Source: Permianibacter fluminis (GTDB taxonomy: Bacteria > Pseudomonadota > Gammaproteobacteria > Enterobacterales > Permianibacteraceae). Taken from it: a DNA stretch of 64,000 nucleotides. Location of the stretch: positions 1,550,001-1,614,000 of the forward strand of contig NZ_JABMEG010000001.1 of assembly GCF_013179735.1 (NCBI RefSeq). Direction: 5' to 3'. Below, one piece after another: positions 10,425 through 18,694 of the stretch; position 1 is the stretch's first letter; each line of letters begins with the position of its first letter. The notes beneath the pieces were generated by a model. That model did not search any database, was not told the DNA's origin, and saw only the letters and a program-made list of their open reading frames with translations. The position numbers and the translations under genes are program-made.

Positions 10425-10694
10425 TCAGGCGCAGCAGACATTGCTCGGGCAGCTATTTGCGCCGGCCTGGCGGCCGACCAGCATCGGTGCGGCCCGTCGC
10501 GGCGCCGGTGCAGTGGCGCCGTCGGTTTGCCCGGCAGTGAGCAGTTGCTTCGCCAGAGCCGGGCTGAAATAGCCGCCGGCGGCCAGCATGCCGATGCTTT
10601 GCTGAGCCAGCGCCTGCCGGAAGCGGTCCGGTTCCGTCGGACGGCTGGCCGGAGTGGCTGGCAGGGTGGTGGGGGGCGGATTGAACAGTTTCAT
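10425..10694 (-). CDS. Small uncharacterised protein with Cys-rich C terminus
   Basis: An 89-residue ORF that I do not recognise. It is supported by a good ribosome site (AGGAG 7 bases before the ATG at 10694) and by a strong terminator on the same strand 105 bases beyond its stop. The protein has a Pro/Thr-rich N terminus (residues ~6-22), a central helix-like stretch FRQALAQQSIGMLAAGG, an Ala/Pro-rich linker and the ending SCPSNVCCA. There is no signal peptide or membrane segment. It is divergent from the LysR gene at 10940, so that regulator may control it. A modified-peptide precursor role is conceivable from the Cys tail, but no maturation enzyme lies nearby. Confidence 0.6.
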   Translation of the reverse strand: MKLFNPPPTTLPATPASRPTEPDRFRQALAQQSIGMLAAGGYFSPALAKQLLTAGQTDGATAPAPRRAAPMLVGRQAGANSCPSNVCCA

Positions 10695-10789
10695 GGCAAC
10701 ACTCCTGTTGGTCAGGTCGTGGCCGGTCAACAGTGGCCGGTCAGGGGACGCTGCAAAGTCTCTACCTGCTGCGTTTGCGGCACAATCCG

Positions 10790-10801
10790 GTGATAAATCA
10801 C
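10790..10801. promoter_or_regulatory. Inverted repeat in the LysR / small-gene intergenic region
   Basis: GTGATAAATCAC has 5-bp arms around AA and lies between the two divergent starts (10694 and 10940). LysR regulators bind interrupted dyads with the T-N11-A pattern, so this is a possible site, but it is short and may be chance. Confidence 0.3.
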
Positions 10802-10939
10802 AGCACTGTTTCCAATTAGGTGCTGATTCGGCGTCCCGGTCGGCGTAGAGTGCGCCCCATCGATACCGCCAACGCTGCGGCCCCTGCCGGGCGAACCGGC
10901 TGAGCAAGCGGGCTAATCCATACGAGGGAGTACCCCAAC

Positions 10940-11875
10940 ATGGCACTGACCGACCGTCTGGCCGACATGGCCGTTTTCGCCAAGGTGGTGGATGCCTCCG
11001 GCTTTTCCACTGCCGCCCGCGATCTGGACTTGTCCAAGGCCGCGGTCAGCAAGGCGGTGGCCCGGCTGGAAACCCACCTCGGGGTCCGGCTGCTGAACCG
11101 GACCACCCGCAAGCTGACGCCGACCGAAGCCGGCATCGCCTTCCATGCCTATTGCCGGCAGGTGGTCACCCAAGCCGAAGAGGCCGAGCAGCATCTGGGT
11201 CAGCTGCAGTCGGCGCCGCGCGGCACGCTGCGGCTGGCGGTGCCGCTGTCGTTTGGTCTCGCCCAGGTCACCAAGGTGTTGCCGAATTTCCAGCACCGCT
11301 ATCCGGAAGTGGAAGTGGATCTGGTGTTCATCGACGGCGCCCTCGACATGGTCGCCGGTGCATTCGATCTGGCGATCGAAGTGGGCGAGCCGGCCGACTC
11401 CAGTTTGATTGCCCGTCGGCTGACTACGTCGCGCAATGTCATCGTTGCCAGCCCCGATTACATCGCCCGCAATGGCGCGCCGCAAACACCGGCCGATCTG
11501 GCCCGGCACCCGTGTCTGATGACGTTCTGCCAGTTCGACGGCATGTGGGAGTTTGTTGGTCACGGCCGCAGCGAATCGGTCTATGTCTCGGGCCCGTTCC
11601 GCAGCAATTTCCTGATGGGCATGCGCGAAGCGGCACTGGCCGGTCAGGGCATCGCCCGGATGCCGAGCTTCTGCGTCGCCGACGATTTGGCCAGTGGTCG
11701 GTTGAAATGCCTGTTCGACGACTGGACCCATAAATCGGAAGGCATTTACGCCCTGTACCCGCATCGCAAACATCTGCCGGCCAAAGTCAAAGCGGCGGTC
11801 GATTTCTTTCTCGAAGCCTATGGCGACAACCCGTACTGGGATGAAGTGCTGGCCAACGACCAATGCCATTGCTGA
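10940..11875 (+). CDS. LysR-family transcriptional regulator
   Basis: 311 residues. The N-terminal winged helix-turn-helix shows the usual LysR pattern (FAKVVDASGFSTAARDLDLSK, then AVSKAVARLE and LLNRTTRKLTPTEAG), and residues ~90-300 form the periplasmic-binding-protein-like effector domain. GGGAG lies 9 bases before ATG 10940. It belongs to the DsbA-like/ CrgA-type LysR group by its N-terminal wording. The gene is divergent from the small Cys-tailed gene, the likeliest target; the EamA gene downstream starts 272 bases later and may be separate. The effector is unknown. Confidence 0.95.
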   Translation: MALTDRLADMAVFAKVVDASGFSTAARDLDLSKAAVSKAVARLETHLGVRLLNRTTRKLTPTEAGIAFHAYCRQVVTQAEEAEQHLGQLQSAPRGTLRLAVPLSFGLAQVTKVLPNFQHRYPEVEVDLVFIDGALDMVAGAFDLAIEVGEPADSSLIARRLTTSRNVIVASPDYIARNGAPQTPADLARHPCLMTFCQFDGMWEFVGHGRSESVYVSGPFRSNFLMGMREAALAGQGIARMPSFCVADDLASGRLKCLFDDWTHKSEGIYALYPHRKHLPAKVKAAVDFFLEAYGDNPYWDEVLANDQCHC

Positions 11876-11895
11876 TGGCTGGTTTGTGCAAGGCC

Positions 11896-11923
11896 ATTCG
11901 TAATTCGTAATTCGTGATTCGTG
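11896..11923. repeat. Heptanucleotide microsatellite (ATTCGTA/ATTCGTG)
   Basis: Four head-to-tail 7-bp units, two ATTCGTA and two ATTCGTG, lie just after the LysR stop. The minus-strand translation gives the ITNYE-type string often seen as a spurious peptide in genome annotation. No function is evident. Confidence 0.85.
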
Positions 11924-12147
11924 ACTCAAGACGGGCAGGGGGCATCGGCCGCCTGCAGCGAGTCATCTTGCGGCCCCCGCCGTGCGCGCCGCTGACCAGA
12001 GGAGGATTTCCACGTTGATGACGCTTATTTCTGGTCAAACGACTTGTTCAATTTTCGGCGGCATCTGAACGCCGACCACCGCAGACTCACGGTCGGCAGC
12101 AAACGCCGCCTGATTCGCTGCTGTTATGTTGAGACAAAGGATTCATC

Positions 12148-13050
12148 ATGAAACCACGTGATTTGATCGAGCTGCTGGTGCTGGCAGCGATATGGGGTTC
12201 GTCGTTCCTGTTCATGCGCGTTGCCGCGCCTGAATTTGGTCCGGTGCCGTTGATTTTCATTCGGGTTGGCATTGCGATGGTGTTTTTGCTGGCCATCCTG
12301 AGTTGGCAGGGCGGCTTGGCCAGCTTGCGCGGCAAAACGGGACATTTTGCTCTCGTTGGCGCCATCAACTCGGCGATTCCGTTTTCGCTGTTCGCGTTTG
12401 CCACGCTGTCGCTGACGGCCGGCTTCACCGCTGTGCTCAATGCCAGTGTGCCGCTGTTTGGTGCTTTGGTTGCCTACTTCTGGCTGGCCGACAAACTGTC
12501 ATTGCCGCGCATTGTCGGGTTGATCGTCGGCTTTCTCGGTGTGCTGGTTTTGGTCTGGGGCAAGATTTCGTTCAAGGACAATGGCAGTGGCTGGGCCGTG
12601 GTCGCCGCGCTGGTGGCCTCGCTGTCGTATGGCATCTCGGCCAATTACACCAAGCGCTTCCTGACTGGCGTCAGTCCGCTGGCCATTGCTACCGGTAGCC
12701 AGATTGCCGCGACGATTCTGTTGTTGCCGCTGGCTGCGCTGTATTGGCCGGACAGCATGCCGTCGGCGAAAAGCTGGTTCAGCGTGCTGGCGCTCGGCAT
12801 CGCCTGCACCGGCATCGCTTACATTCTGTTCTTCCGTTTGATTGCCCATGTCGGGCCGCTGAAAGCCGTCGCGGTGACGTATTTGCTGCCGGTGTTCGGC
12901 ATGCTGTGGGGCACGCTGTTCCTGTCGGAATCGGTCACCAGCAACATGATCCTCGGCTGTCTGGTGATCTTGTTGGGAGTTGCGTTGGCCGCCGGCATTC
13001 TGAAACTGCCGACCCGCGCCAAACCGATCGCACCGGCGGTGCAGAGTTAA
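12148..13050 (+). CDS. EamA/DMT-superfamily transporter
   Basis: A 300-residue inner-membrane protein with about ten hydrophobic segments in two EamA repeats. The N terminus (ELLVLAAIWGSSFLFMRVA) and the second-repeat start are typical of the drug/metabolite transporter superfamily, whose members export amino acids, nucleosides or other metabolites. AAGGA lies 7 bases before ATG 12148. The 272 bases before it hold a heptamer repeat and an open but startless frame. It converges with chrA and shares a two-way terminator with it. The substrate cannot be told. Confidence 0.93.
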   Translation: MKPRDLIELLVLAAIWGSSFLFMRVAAPEFGPVPLIFIRVGIAMVFLLAILSWQGGLASLRGKTGHFALVGAINSAIPFSLFAFATLSLTAGFTAVLNASVPLFGALVAYFWLADKLSLPRIVGLIVGFLGVLVLVWGKISFKDNGSGWAVVAALVASLSYGISANYTKRFLTGVSPLAIATGSQIAATILLLPLAALYWPDSMPSAKSWFSVLALGIACTGIAYILFFRLIAHVGPLKAVAVTYLLPVFGMLWGTLFLSESVTSNMILGCLVILLGVALAAGILKLPTRAKPIAPAVQS

Positions 13051-13121
13051 GTGTTGCGGGTGCGGTTAGTAGCAAACTGATCAGATCCGCTTTTTCGCAC
13101 CATGTTTTTTCCCGTCGTTCA

Positions 13122-13160
13122 AACGAGCCCGCGATGATCCATCGCGGGCTCGTTTCTTTC
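13122..13160 (+). terminator. Strong hairpin between convergent eamA and chrA
   Basis: A perfect 15-bp inverted repeat (arm AACGAGCCCGCGATG, loop ATC) is followed on the plus strand by TTCTTTC. It directly abuts the chrA stop at 13159, so it probably terminates both convergent genes; the plus-strand U-run is the better one. Confidence 0.85.
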
Positions 13161-14487
13161 AGGTCAATGTCCGTAGCGCAGTCAGCAACAAACCCAGCAG
13201 GGCGCTGCTGAAAATCAACGCAATCACCCCGAGCTTGAACCGGAACAACGCCAGCACGGCCAGACCGGTAATCGCCACCGATGGCCAGTCAACGGCGCCG
13301 GCAAAACCCTGTGGCCACCAGACGTGATAGGCAAAGAACAGCGCCAGATTCAGGATCACGCCTACCACGGCGGCGGTGATCGCCGTCAGCGGTGCAGTAA
13401 AATGCAATTGATCGCGGGTCGTTTCAATAAACGGTGCGCCAGCAAAAATAAACAGAAAGGACGGCAGAAAGGTAAACCAGGTCACCACGGCTGCGGCGAT
13501 GGCGCCGGCGAGCAGCGGTTGCTGGCCGGCGAACAGTTCGCTGTTGGCGCCTCCGAGAAAACCGACAAACGCCACCACCATGATCAGCGGTCCCGGCGTG
13601 GTTTCACCGAGCGCCAGACCATCAATCATTTGTGGCGCGGTCAACCAGCGAAACTGTTCGACCGCACCCTGATACACATACGGTAGCACCGCATAGGCAC
13701 CACCAAAGGTCAGCAAGGCGGCCTTGGTAAAAAAACAGGCCATTTGCGTCAGCGCACCCTGCCAACCGAACAGCGCCGTCAACATCAGCATCGGCAAGGC
13801 CCACAACAGCGCACAGACAATCAGCGTGCGCGCCAGTCGGATCCAGCGAAACTGGGCGTGCGCCGGAATGGGCGTATCGTCATCGAGCAGCGCCGGTCCG
13901 TATTGCTGGTGACTTTCATGTTTGCCGGCCGGCTGGAATTTCTCCGGCGCGTAGCGGCCACCGAGAGCGCCGATGATACCGGCCCCTACCACCACCAGCG
14001 GAAACGGCGCGTGCAAGGCAAACAACGCCACAAATGCCGCGGCGGCAATCGCCAGCTGCCAGCCATTTTTCAGCGCCCGCGATCCGATGCGGTGGCAGGC
14101 GTGGACAACAATTGCCGTTACCGCCGGTTTGATGCCGTAGAAAATACCGGCCACCCAGCTGACATCACCAAAGCTGACATACAGCCAGGACAGCGCAATC
14201 AGAATCAGCAGCGATGGCAAGACAAACAAACCACCGGCAACGATACCGCCCCAGGTGCCATGCATCAGCCAACCGATATACGTCGCGTGCTGCTGCGCTT
14301 CCGGCCCCGGCAACATCATGCAGTAATTCAAGCCGTGCAAAAACCGCCGCTCCGACAACCAGCGTTTGCGTTCGACCAACTCCTGATGCATCACGGCAAT
14401 CTGCCCGGCTGGGCCGCCAAAGCTGATGAAGCCGAGTTTCAGCCAGAAGGCGAACGCCTCGGTTCTTGATGGACTTCTAACTGGCAT
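13159..14487 (-). CDS. chrA: Chromate transporter, long-chain two-domain ChrA
   Basis: 442 residues from the ATG at 14487. Two homologous CHR halves are visible: the first begins FWLKLGFISFGGPAGQIAVMHQE with the GL-- CMMLPGPEAQQ motif, and the second (from residue ~240) has ACFFTKAALLTFGGAYAVLPYV and LALGETTPGPLIMV. Known ChrA proteins expel chromate from the cytoplasm; many homologues are annotated by similarity only. About ten to twelve membrane spans. The Shine-Dalgarno is weak and the frame is open to 14604, but the extra residues do not look coding. It diverges from the TonB receptor gene. Confidence 0.93.
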   Translation of the reverse strand: MPVRSPSRTEAFAFWLKLGFISFGGPAGQIAVMHQELVERKRWLSERRFLHGLNYCMMLPGPEAQQHATYIGWLMHGTWGGIVAGGLFVLPSLLILIALSWLYVSFGDVSWVAGIFYGIKPAVTAIVVHACHRIGSRALKNGWQLAIAAAAFVALFALHAPFPLVVVGAGIIGALGGRYAPEKFQPAGKHESHQQYGPALLDDDTPIPAHAQFRWIRLARTLIVCALLWALPMLMLTALFGWQGALTQMACFFTKAALLTFGGAYAVLPYVYQGAVEQFRWLTAPQMIDGLALGETTPGPLIMVVAFVGFLGGANSELFAGQQPLLAGAIAAAVVTWFTFLPSFLFIFAGAPFIETTRDQLHFTAPLTAITAAVVGVILNLALFFAYHVWWPQGFAGAVDWPSVAITGLAVLALFRFKLGVIALIFSSALLGLLLTALRTLT

Positions 14488-14627
14488 TGCGGATATCCAA
14501 TAGATGGCAGGCCTTTGATTTGGTTTGGTTTCATTGGTCTTGGGTTGGCTGACATCGGAGCGCAAAGCACTACTGGAATGACCACTCCGATGGCGACACC
14601 ACATCTAGCCCTACACATTCTAATTCG

Positions 14628-14656
14628 TTGACAGTCTATGCTGGTACAAATTAGCT
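14628..14656 (+). promoter_or_regulatory. Possible sigma-70 promoter of the TonB receptor gene
   Basis: A consensus -35 hexamer TTGACA (14628-14633) is followed 17 bases later by TTAGCT, a poor -10. The site lies 100 bases before the receptor start. Confidence 0.3.
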
Positions 14657-14756
14657 TGTAACTCGTCCCAATATACCGCCAAACAATAGGTCGGATAGCG
14701 GAGACGACAGAAGTGCAAACCGAGGTGTTCGGATTTTATTGCTAGGGGACAATTTG

Positions 14757-17700
14757 ATGAAAAGTACACTATGGCGCAAACGCGTCTTGGCGATAGCTGT
14801 GTCTGCAGTTTTGACAGGCACTGCCGGGGTTGCAATCGCAGACATCGCCGCTGGTTCAATCTTTGGTCATACGCGGGCTGGAGGAAAGGTTGCGATTCAA
14901 AGTCTCGATTCGGGACTAAAACGAGAAATCGAAGCGGATGCCGACGGCCGCTATAGCTTTCCGCAGCTGCAGTCTGGACGGTATAAAATCACTTCAGGAG
15001 ACGAAACTCACGAAGTTGTTGTTAGTACGGGCACTGGCACCTCAGTCAACTTCGGGGCGGATGAAAATGTTCTGACCGTTTCCGGCTCGCGAATTTCACC
15101 TATCGACACTTCATCTGTTGAGTCAAATACTGTCTTTTCATCACAGCAGTTGGAGCGTCTCACTGTTGAGCGCGACATTACCGATGTCGCCTTGCTTGCG
15201 CCTGGCACCACCAAAGGCGACACTGGGTTCGGCAACTTGGCATCATTCGGTGGTGCATCAGTTGCTGAAAATGGCTATTACATCAATGGTTTCGATGTAA
15301 CTAACATTCGAAATTTCGTCTCCTATGCCACGCTCCCGTTTGACGCAATTGCTGAACAGCAAATAAAGACCGGGGGTTATGGTGCAGAGTATGGACGTTC
15401 ACTGGGTGGTGTCGTTAGTCTCGTGACCAAGCGAGGAACGAACGAATGGCAAGGCGGTGCTAGCGTTGTATGGGAGCCAGAAAGCCTGCGTGAGCACAGC
15501 TCAAATGTTAGGTCTCGCGACCCAGATCAAGATGAATCGAGCAAATACTTCGTCTACCGTGAAGACAATAAAGTAGATGATTTGTCATACAATATTTACG
15601 GTGGCGGCCCGATCGTTTCTGATCGTCTTTTCGTGTTCGCCTTGGTAGAGGGGCGAGATGAATCAGTCGATTCGTATGGCAATGACACCAGCACGAGCAC
15701 ATCGAACAGGTCACCCAATTACTTGTTAAAGCTAGACTGGAATATCACCGACGACCATTTGTTGGAGTTGACCGCGATCGATAACGAGCAAGAAACCGAT
15801 CGCCGATTCTATCGAAATCCAACCGACGGAGCAGGTGTGCCGATCGAGTTTTATACAGGTCACCATGGCAATTTGGAAAAGTCATCGACCATTCGTGACG
15901 GGGGCAATCTCTGGGTCGCCAAGTACACAGGCTATCTAACAAGTGACCTTACCCTGTCAGCGAGTTATGGCAAGCTCAAGCACACGGATAACTTCGAATT
16001 TAATAAAACGATTTACACCGACTCCGGAAGCGTCTCCAGTTGTCCGACCATTTACGACAGCCGTGCCGATCGAAATTCAGTCATCTATCTCGGGTGCTGG
16101 GATGAGGATAACTTTGCATTGGCCCGTGATGAAAGTTTTGGGAAGGATACTGACGAGCGCGTAGCAAAGCGTCTGGACTTGGAGTGGCAGCTTGGCGAGC
16201 ATCAGATTCGTTTCGGTATAGACGAAGAGAAATTCACATCCGGAGCTGCCGGACAAGCATATGAAGGTGGCGGCTACTATCGATTGTTTACTGTAACCGA
16301 AGCCGGTGGGCGGGTGGTTCGGGGCGTAACGTTGCCAACAGGAACCGAGTATTACCGTTTACGTACGCGGCAAACCTCATCCGGCACTTATGAGGTAGAA
16401 AACTCTGCGCTTTACTTGGAAGACAGCTGGCAAATAAATGATGTGCTGCTGTATGCCGGCTTGCGCAGCGAGTCGTTTGACAATAAAAATGGTGACGGGG
16501 TCTCATTTGTTGACGCCAGCAATTTAATCGCTCCTCGACTGGGTGCTTCGTGGGATGTAAATGGCGACGGTAGCTTGAAGGTATTTACTACTCTTGGTCG
16601 CTATTACATTCCAGTGGCTTCAAACTCAAATATTCGTGCGTCAGGTGCTGAATATTCAAACGAGCAGTTTTTCACCTATGACGGCGTTATTGACCCGGCG
16701 AATGGCCAGCCGAGTGCTGGTACTCCAATTGCGCCGATGACCGAAAATGGCTCCTTACCATTAACGGCGCCGGATCCATCGACAGTAGCATCGACCGACC
16801 TGGAGCCAATGTTTCAGGATGAGTTGATCATTGGACTGCAAATGCAGATGGCGGACAACTGGACCGTCGGCGCACGGGGCATTTACCGTGAAGTCAAAAA
16901 TGGTATGGATGACTATTGCAGCCATCAAGGTTTTGCCGATTGGGCGACTGACCATGGCTACACCAATTTCGACACCGCTTCCATGGCTCAGTGCGTCATC
17001 ATAAACCCTGGTCAAGATGTCACCATCAACATGGATCTTGAGAACGACGGCAATTTTTCCGAAGTGACCGTCTCCAATAGCTATCTTGGATTGCCGGACT
17101 ATGAGCGTACATACAAAGCTGTGGAGTTGTTCTGGGAGCGGTCCGGTGGTGATGGTTGGTTCCTTCAGGGGTCATATACTTGGGCAAAGAGCGAAGGCAA
17201 CATGGAAGGCTATGTAAACTCGACGCTTGAGCAGGACGACGCAGGTTTGACCCAAGACTTTGATCATGCATTGTTCACCGATGGTAGTAACGGCTACTTG
17301 CCCAATGACCGCCGCCATACAGTCAAAGTATTTGGTGCCTATGAGCTAACACCACAATTGAGTTTGTCAGGCAATTTCCTTGCCCAATCTGGCCGTCCGG
17401 TCAGCTGTAATGGTTACGTCCCGGAGGGATTTAGCGGCGAGGATGACTCCAGCTTGCAAGGTTATGGCGCTTCAAGCTTCTATTGCGTTAAGGACCCCTT
17501 GGTCGACGCTAATGGCGATGACATCTACGATTCCGAGCTGACCCATCGTGGCAGTGAGGGGCGGACGCCATGGGTCTATCGATTTGATTTAGGAGTGAAA
17601 TACACACCGGATTGGGCAGATGACAAGCTGTCTCTGAAGCTTGATATCTTCAACGTATTCAATTGGCAGCATGTGACCGAATACAATGAAACCCATGACC

Positions 17701-17801
17701 GGAAGGTGGCGGGGGCGTTGGAAGTCAATCCAAACTATCTGAACGATGTGAACTATCAGAGTCCACGGTCTGTTTTGATTACCGCGCGATACAAGTTCTG
17801 A
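14757..17801 (+). CDS. TonB-dependent outer-membrane receptor with carboxypeptidase-regulatory-like N-terminal domain
   Basis: 1014 residues. A signal peptide (MKSTLWRKRVLAIAVSAVL..., cleavage near AIA-DIA) is followed by a ~70-residue carboxypeptidase-regulatory-like beta domain, a plug domain (NGYYINGFDVTNIR, then YGAEYGRSLGGVVSLVTK) and a long 22-strand barrel region ending in the outer-membrane signal ITARYKF. This architecture is that of Oar-like receptors, which take up or export large ligands with TonB energy. AGGGGA lies 8 bases before ATG 14757; an upstream ATG-like start at 14739 lacks one. The gene is visibly richer in A+T and in AT-ending codons than its neighbours. The ligand is unknown, and no TonB/ExbBD genes are in the window. 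Confidence 0.94.
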   Translation: MKSTLWRKRVLAIAVSAVLTGTAGVAIADIAAGSIFGHTRAGGKVAIQSLDSGLKREIEADADGRYSFPQLQSGRYKITSGDETHEVVVSTGTGTSVNFGADENVLTVSGSRISPIDTSSVESNTVFSSQQLERLTVERDITDVALLAPGTTKGDTGFGNLASFGGASVAENGYYINGFDVTNIRNFVSYATLPFDAIAEQQIKTGGYGAEYGRSLGGVVSLVTKRGTNEWQGGASVVWEPESLREHSSNVRSRDPDQDESSKYFVYREDNKVDDLSYNIYGGGPIVSDRLFVFALVEGRDESVDSYGNDTSTSTSNRSPNYLLKLDWNITDDHLLELTAIDNEQETDRRFYRNPTDGAGVPIEFYTGHHGNLEKSSTIRDGGNLWVAKYTGYLTSDLTLSASYGKLKHTDNFEFNKTIYTDSGSVSSCPTIYDSRADRNSVIYLGCWDEDNFALARDESFGKDTDERVAKRLDLEWQLGEHQIRFGIDEEKFTSGAAGQAYEGGGYYRLFTVTEAGGRVVRGVTLPTGTEYYRLRTRQTSSGTYEVENSALYLEDSWQINDVLLYAGLRSESFDNKNGDGVSFVDASNLIAPRLGASWDVNGDGSLKVFTTLGRYYIPVASNSNIRASGAEYSNEQFFTYDGVIDPANGQPSAGTPIAPMTENGSLPLTAPDPSTVASTDLEPMFQDELIIGLQMQMADNWTVGARGIYREVKNGMDDYCSHQGFADWATDHGYTNFDTASMAQCVIINPGQDVTINMDLENDGNFSEVTVSNSYLGLPDYERTYKAVELFWERSGGDGWFLQGSYTWAKSEGNMEGYVNSTLEQDDAGLTQDFDHALFTDGSNGYLPNDRRHTVKVFGAYELTPQLSLSGNFLAQSGRPVSCNGYVPEGFSGEDDSSLQGYGASSFYCVKDPLVDANGDDIYDSELTHRGSEGRTPWVYRFDLGVKYTPDWADDKLSLKLDIFNVFNWQHVTEYNETHDRKVAGALEVNPNYLNDVNYQSPRSVLITARYKF

Positions 17802-17851
17802 TTTAATTGGACGGTGTTAAATAGTTAAACGTCTGGTTATTCGCTAGGAAT

Positions 17852-17884
17852 AAAGCGCCACCGAAACGAGGTGGCGCTTTTTTA
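17852..17884 (+). terminator. Rho-independent terminator of the TonB receptor gene
   Basis: An 11-bp stem (arm AAAGCGCCACC, 7-base loop) runs directly into TTTTTTTATTT. It lies 50 bases after the receptor stop and could also serve the convergent minus-strand gene ending at 17958. Confidence 0.92.
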
Positions 17885-17957
17885 TTTCGCTTAATATGAG
17901 TCGGTTGTGCTATGTTTTGCTTGTAGTATCTCTGTTTATTGGCTGCAGTTGCGGCCT

Positions 17958-18557
17958 TTAGGTTGCTGTCCTTCGGTAGCACAATAAAGCGACCAAACCA
18001 ATAAAAGCCAGCGACAATATTGGTGGTGATGCGATCGCGATAGGTCGCACCATGACGAATTCACTGAGCAATTCCACTTGCACACCGTTGCCGGGTTGCA
18101 GTTGCAGACGCAGCAGATCGCCGGTTTCGTCCACATTCAGCAGCGGCTGAAAGTCGGCGCTCCATAATTTGATGGCGAAGGTCAGGCCGGCGTCGGCCAG
18201 CGTGTCGAGCCAGTCACCAGCAAGCCGCAGTTGCAACGACAGCACGTCGCCGAACTGTTGCTGTTGCAGTATGTCGGCAAAGCCCATATCGCTGGCCAGC
18301 GTCAGTGTGCTCGACAGATCGCCGGCAACGTTGCCGAATTGATCCAGCACCTCACCAGCACCACCATAAAGGCTTTGCAGTTCTGCGGCCGCCAGCGGCG
18401 AGTCCTCGAGACCTGCCAGCGACAACTCGATCAGGCCGCTGCTGCCGGTCACGCTGCGGGTATCGATATCAATGCGGTAAAACAGGTCGGCATGGCTGAC
18501 GGCACTGCTCAGTACCAGTGTCAGCGTCAGCAGCAGACGGATTGCCAATGGGTACAC
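17958..18557 (-). CDS. Secreted protein of the NF038129-like (PEP-CTERM-associated) type, with degenerate anchor
   Basis: 199 residues from the GTG at 18557, which has AGGGAG 7 bases upstream. There is a signal peptide (LAIRLLLTLTLVLSSAVSHA), a beta-rich domain opening with FYRIDIDTRSVTGSSGLIEL, which resembles the start of NF038129 PEP-CTERM proteins, and a C-terminal helix ILSLAFIGLVALLCYRR with trailing basic residues. That tail has the layout of an exosortase sorting signal but no PEP motif (SPP is in its place). It lies 137 bases after the ExeM-type nuclease gene on the same strand. Function unknown; the family assignment is by recollection of the N-terminal pattern. Confidence 0.72.
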   Translation of the reverse strand: MYPLAIRLLLTLTLVLSSAVSHADLFYRIDIDTRSVTGSSGLIELSLAGLEDSPLAAAELQSLYGGAGEVLDQFGNVAGDLSSTLTLASDMGFADILQQQQFGDVLSLQLRLAGDWLDTLADAGLTFAIKLWSADFQPLLNVDETGDLLRLQLQPGNGVQVELLSEFVMVRPIAIASPPILSLAFIGLVALLCYRRTAT

Positions 18558-18694
18558 GGTATTTCTCCCTATCGTCCTGTGACGAGGTTTTGCGTCGAGC
18601 CGCGCCAGGGCGTTGCAGTTGCATTGGCGCGGCACTACGGAATCAACGATGACCAGTAGTCATCGCAAAATGACGGAATCAAAAACTGCCTGAA

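Noticed and set aside
12017-12067. 16-codon ORF after AGGAGG, as a leader peptide for EamA
   Set aside because: Spacing to the ATG is 12 bases and no attenuator hairpin follows; chance is more likely.
11993-12151. Open frame of about 50 codons with protein-like content ending over the EamA start
   Set aside because: No ATG, GTG or TTG at a suitable position after the upstream stop at 11993; it may be a gene remnant but cannot be supported.
15118-17271. Several long antisense or alternate-frame ORFs over the TonB gene
   Set aside because: They are shadow readings of a clearly coding gene.
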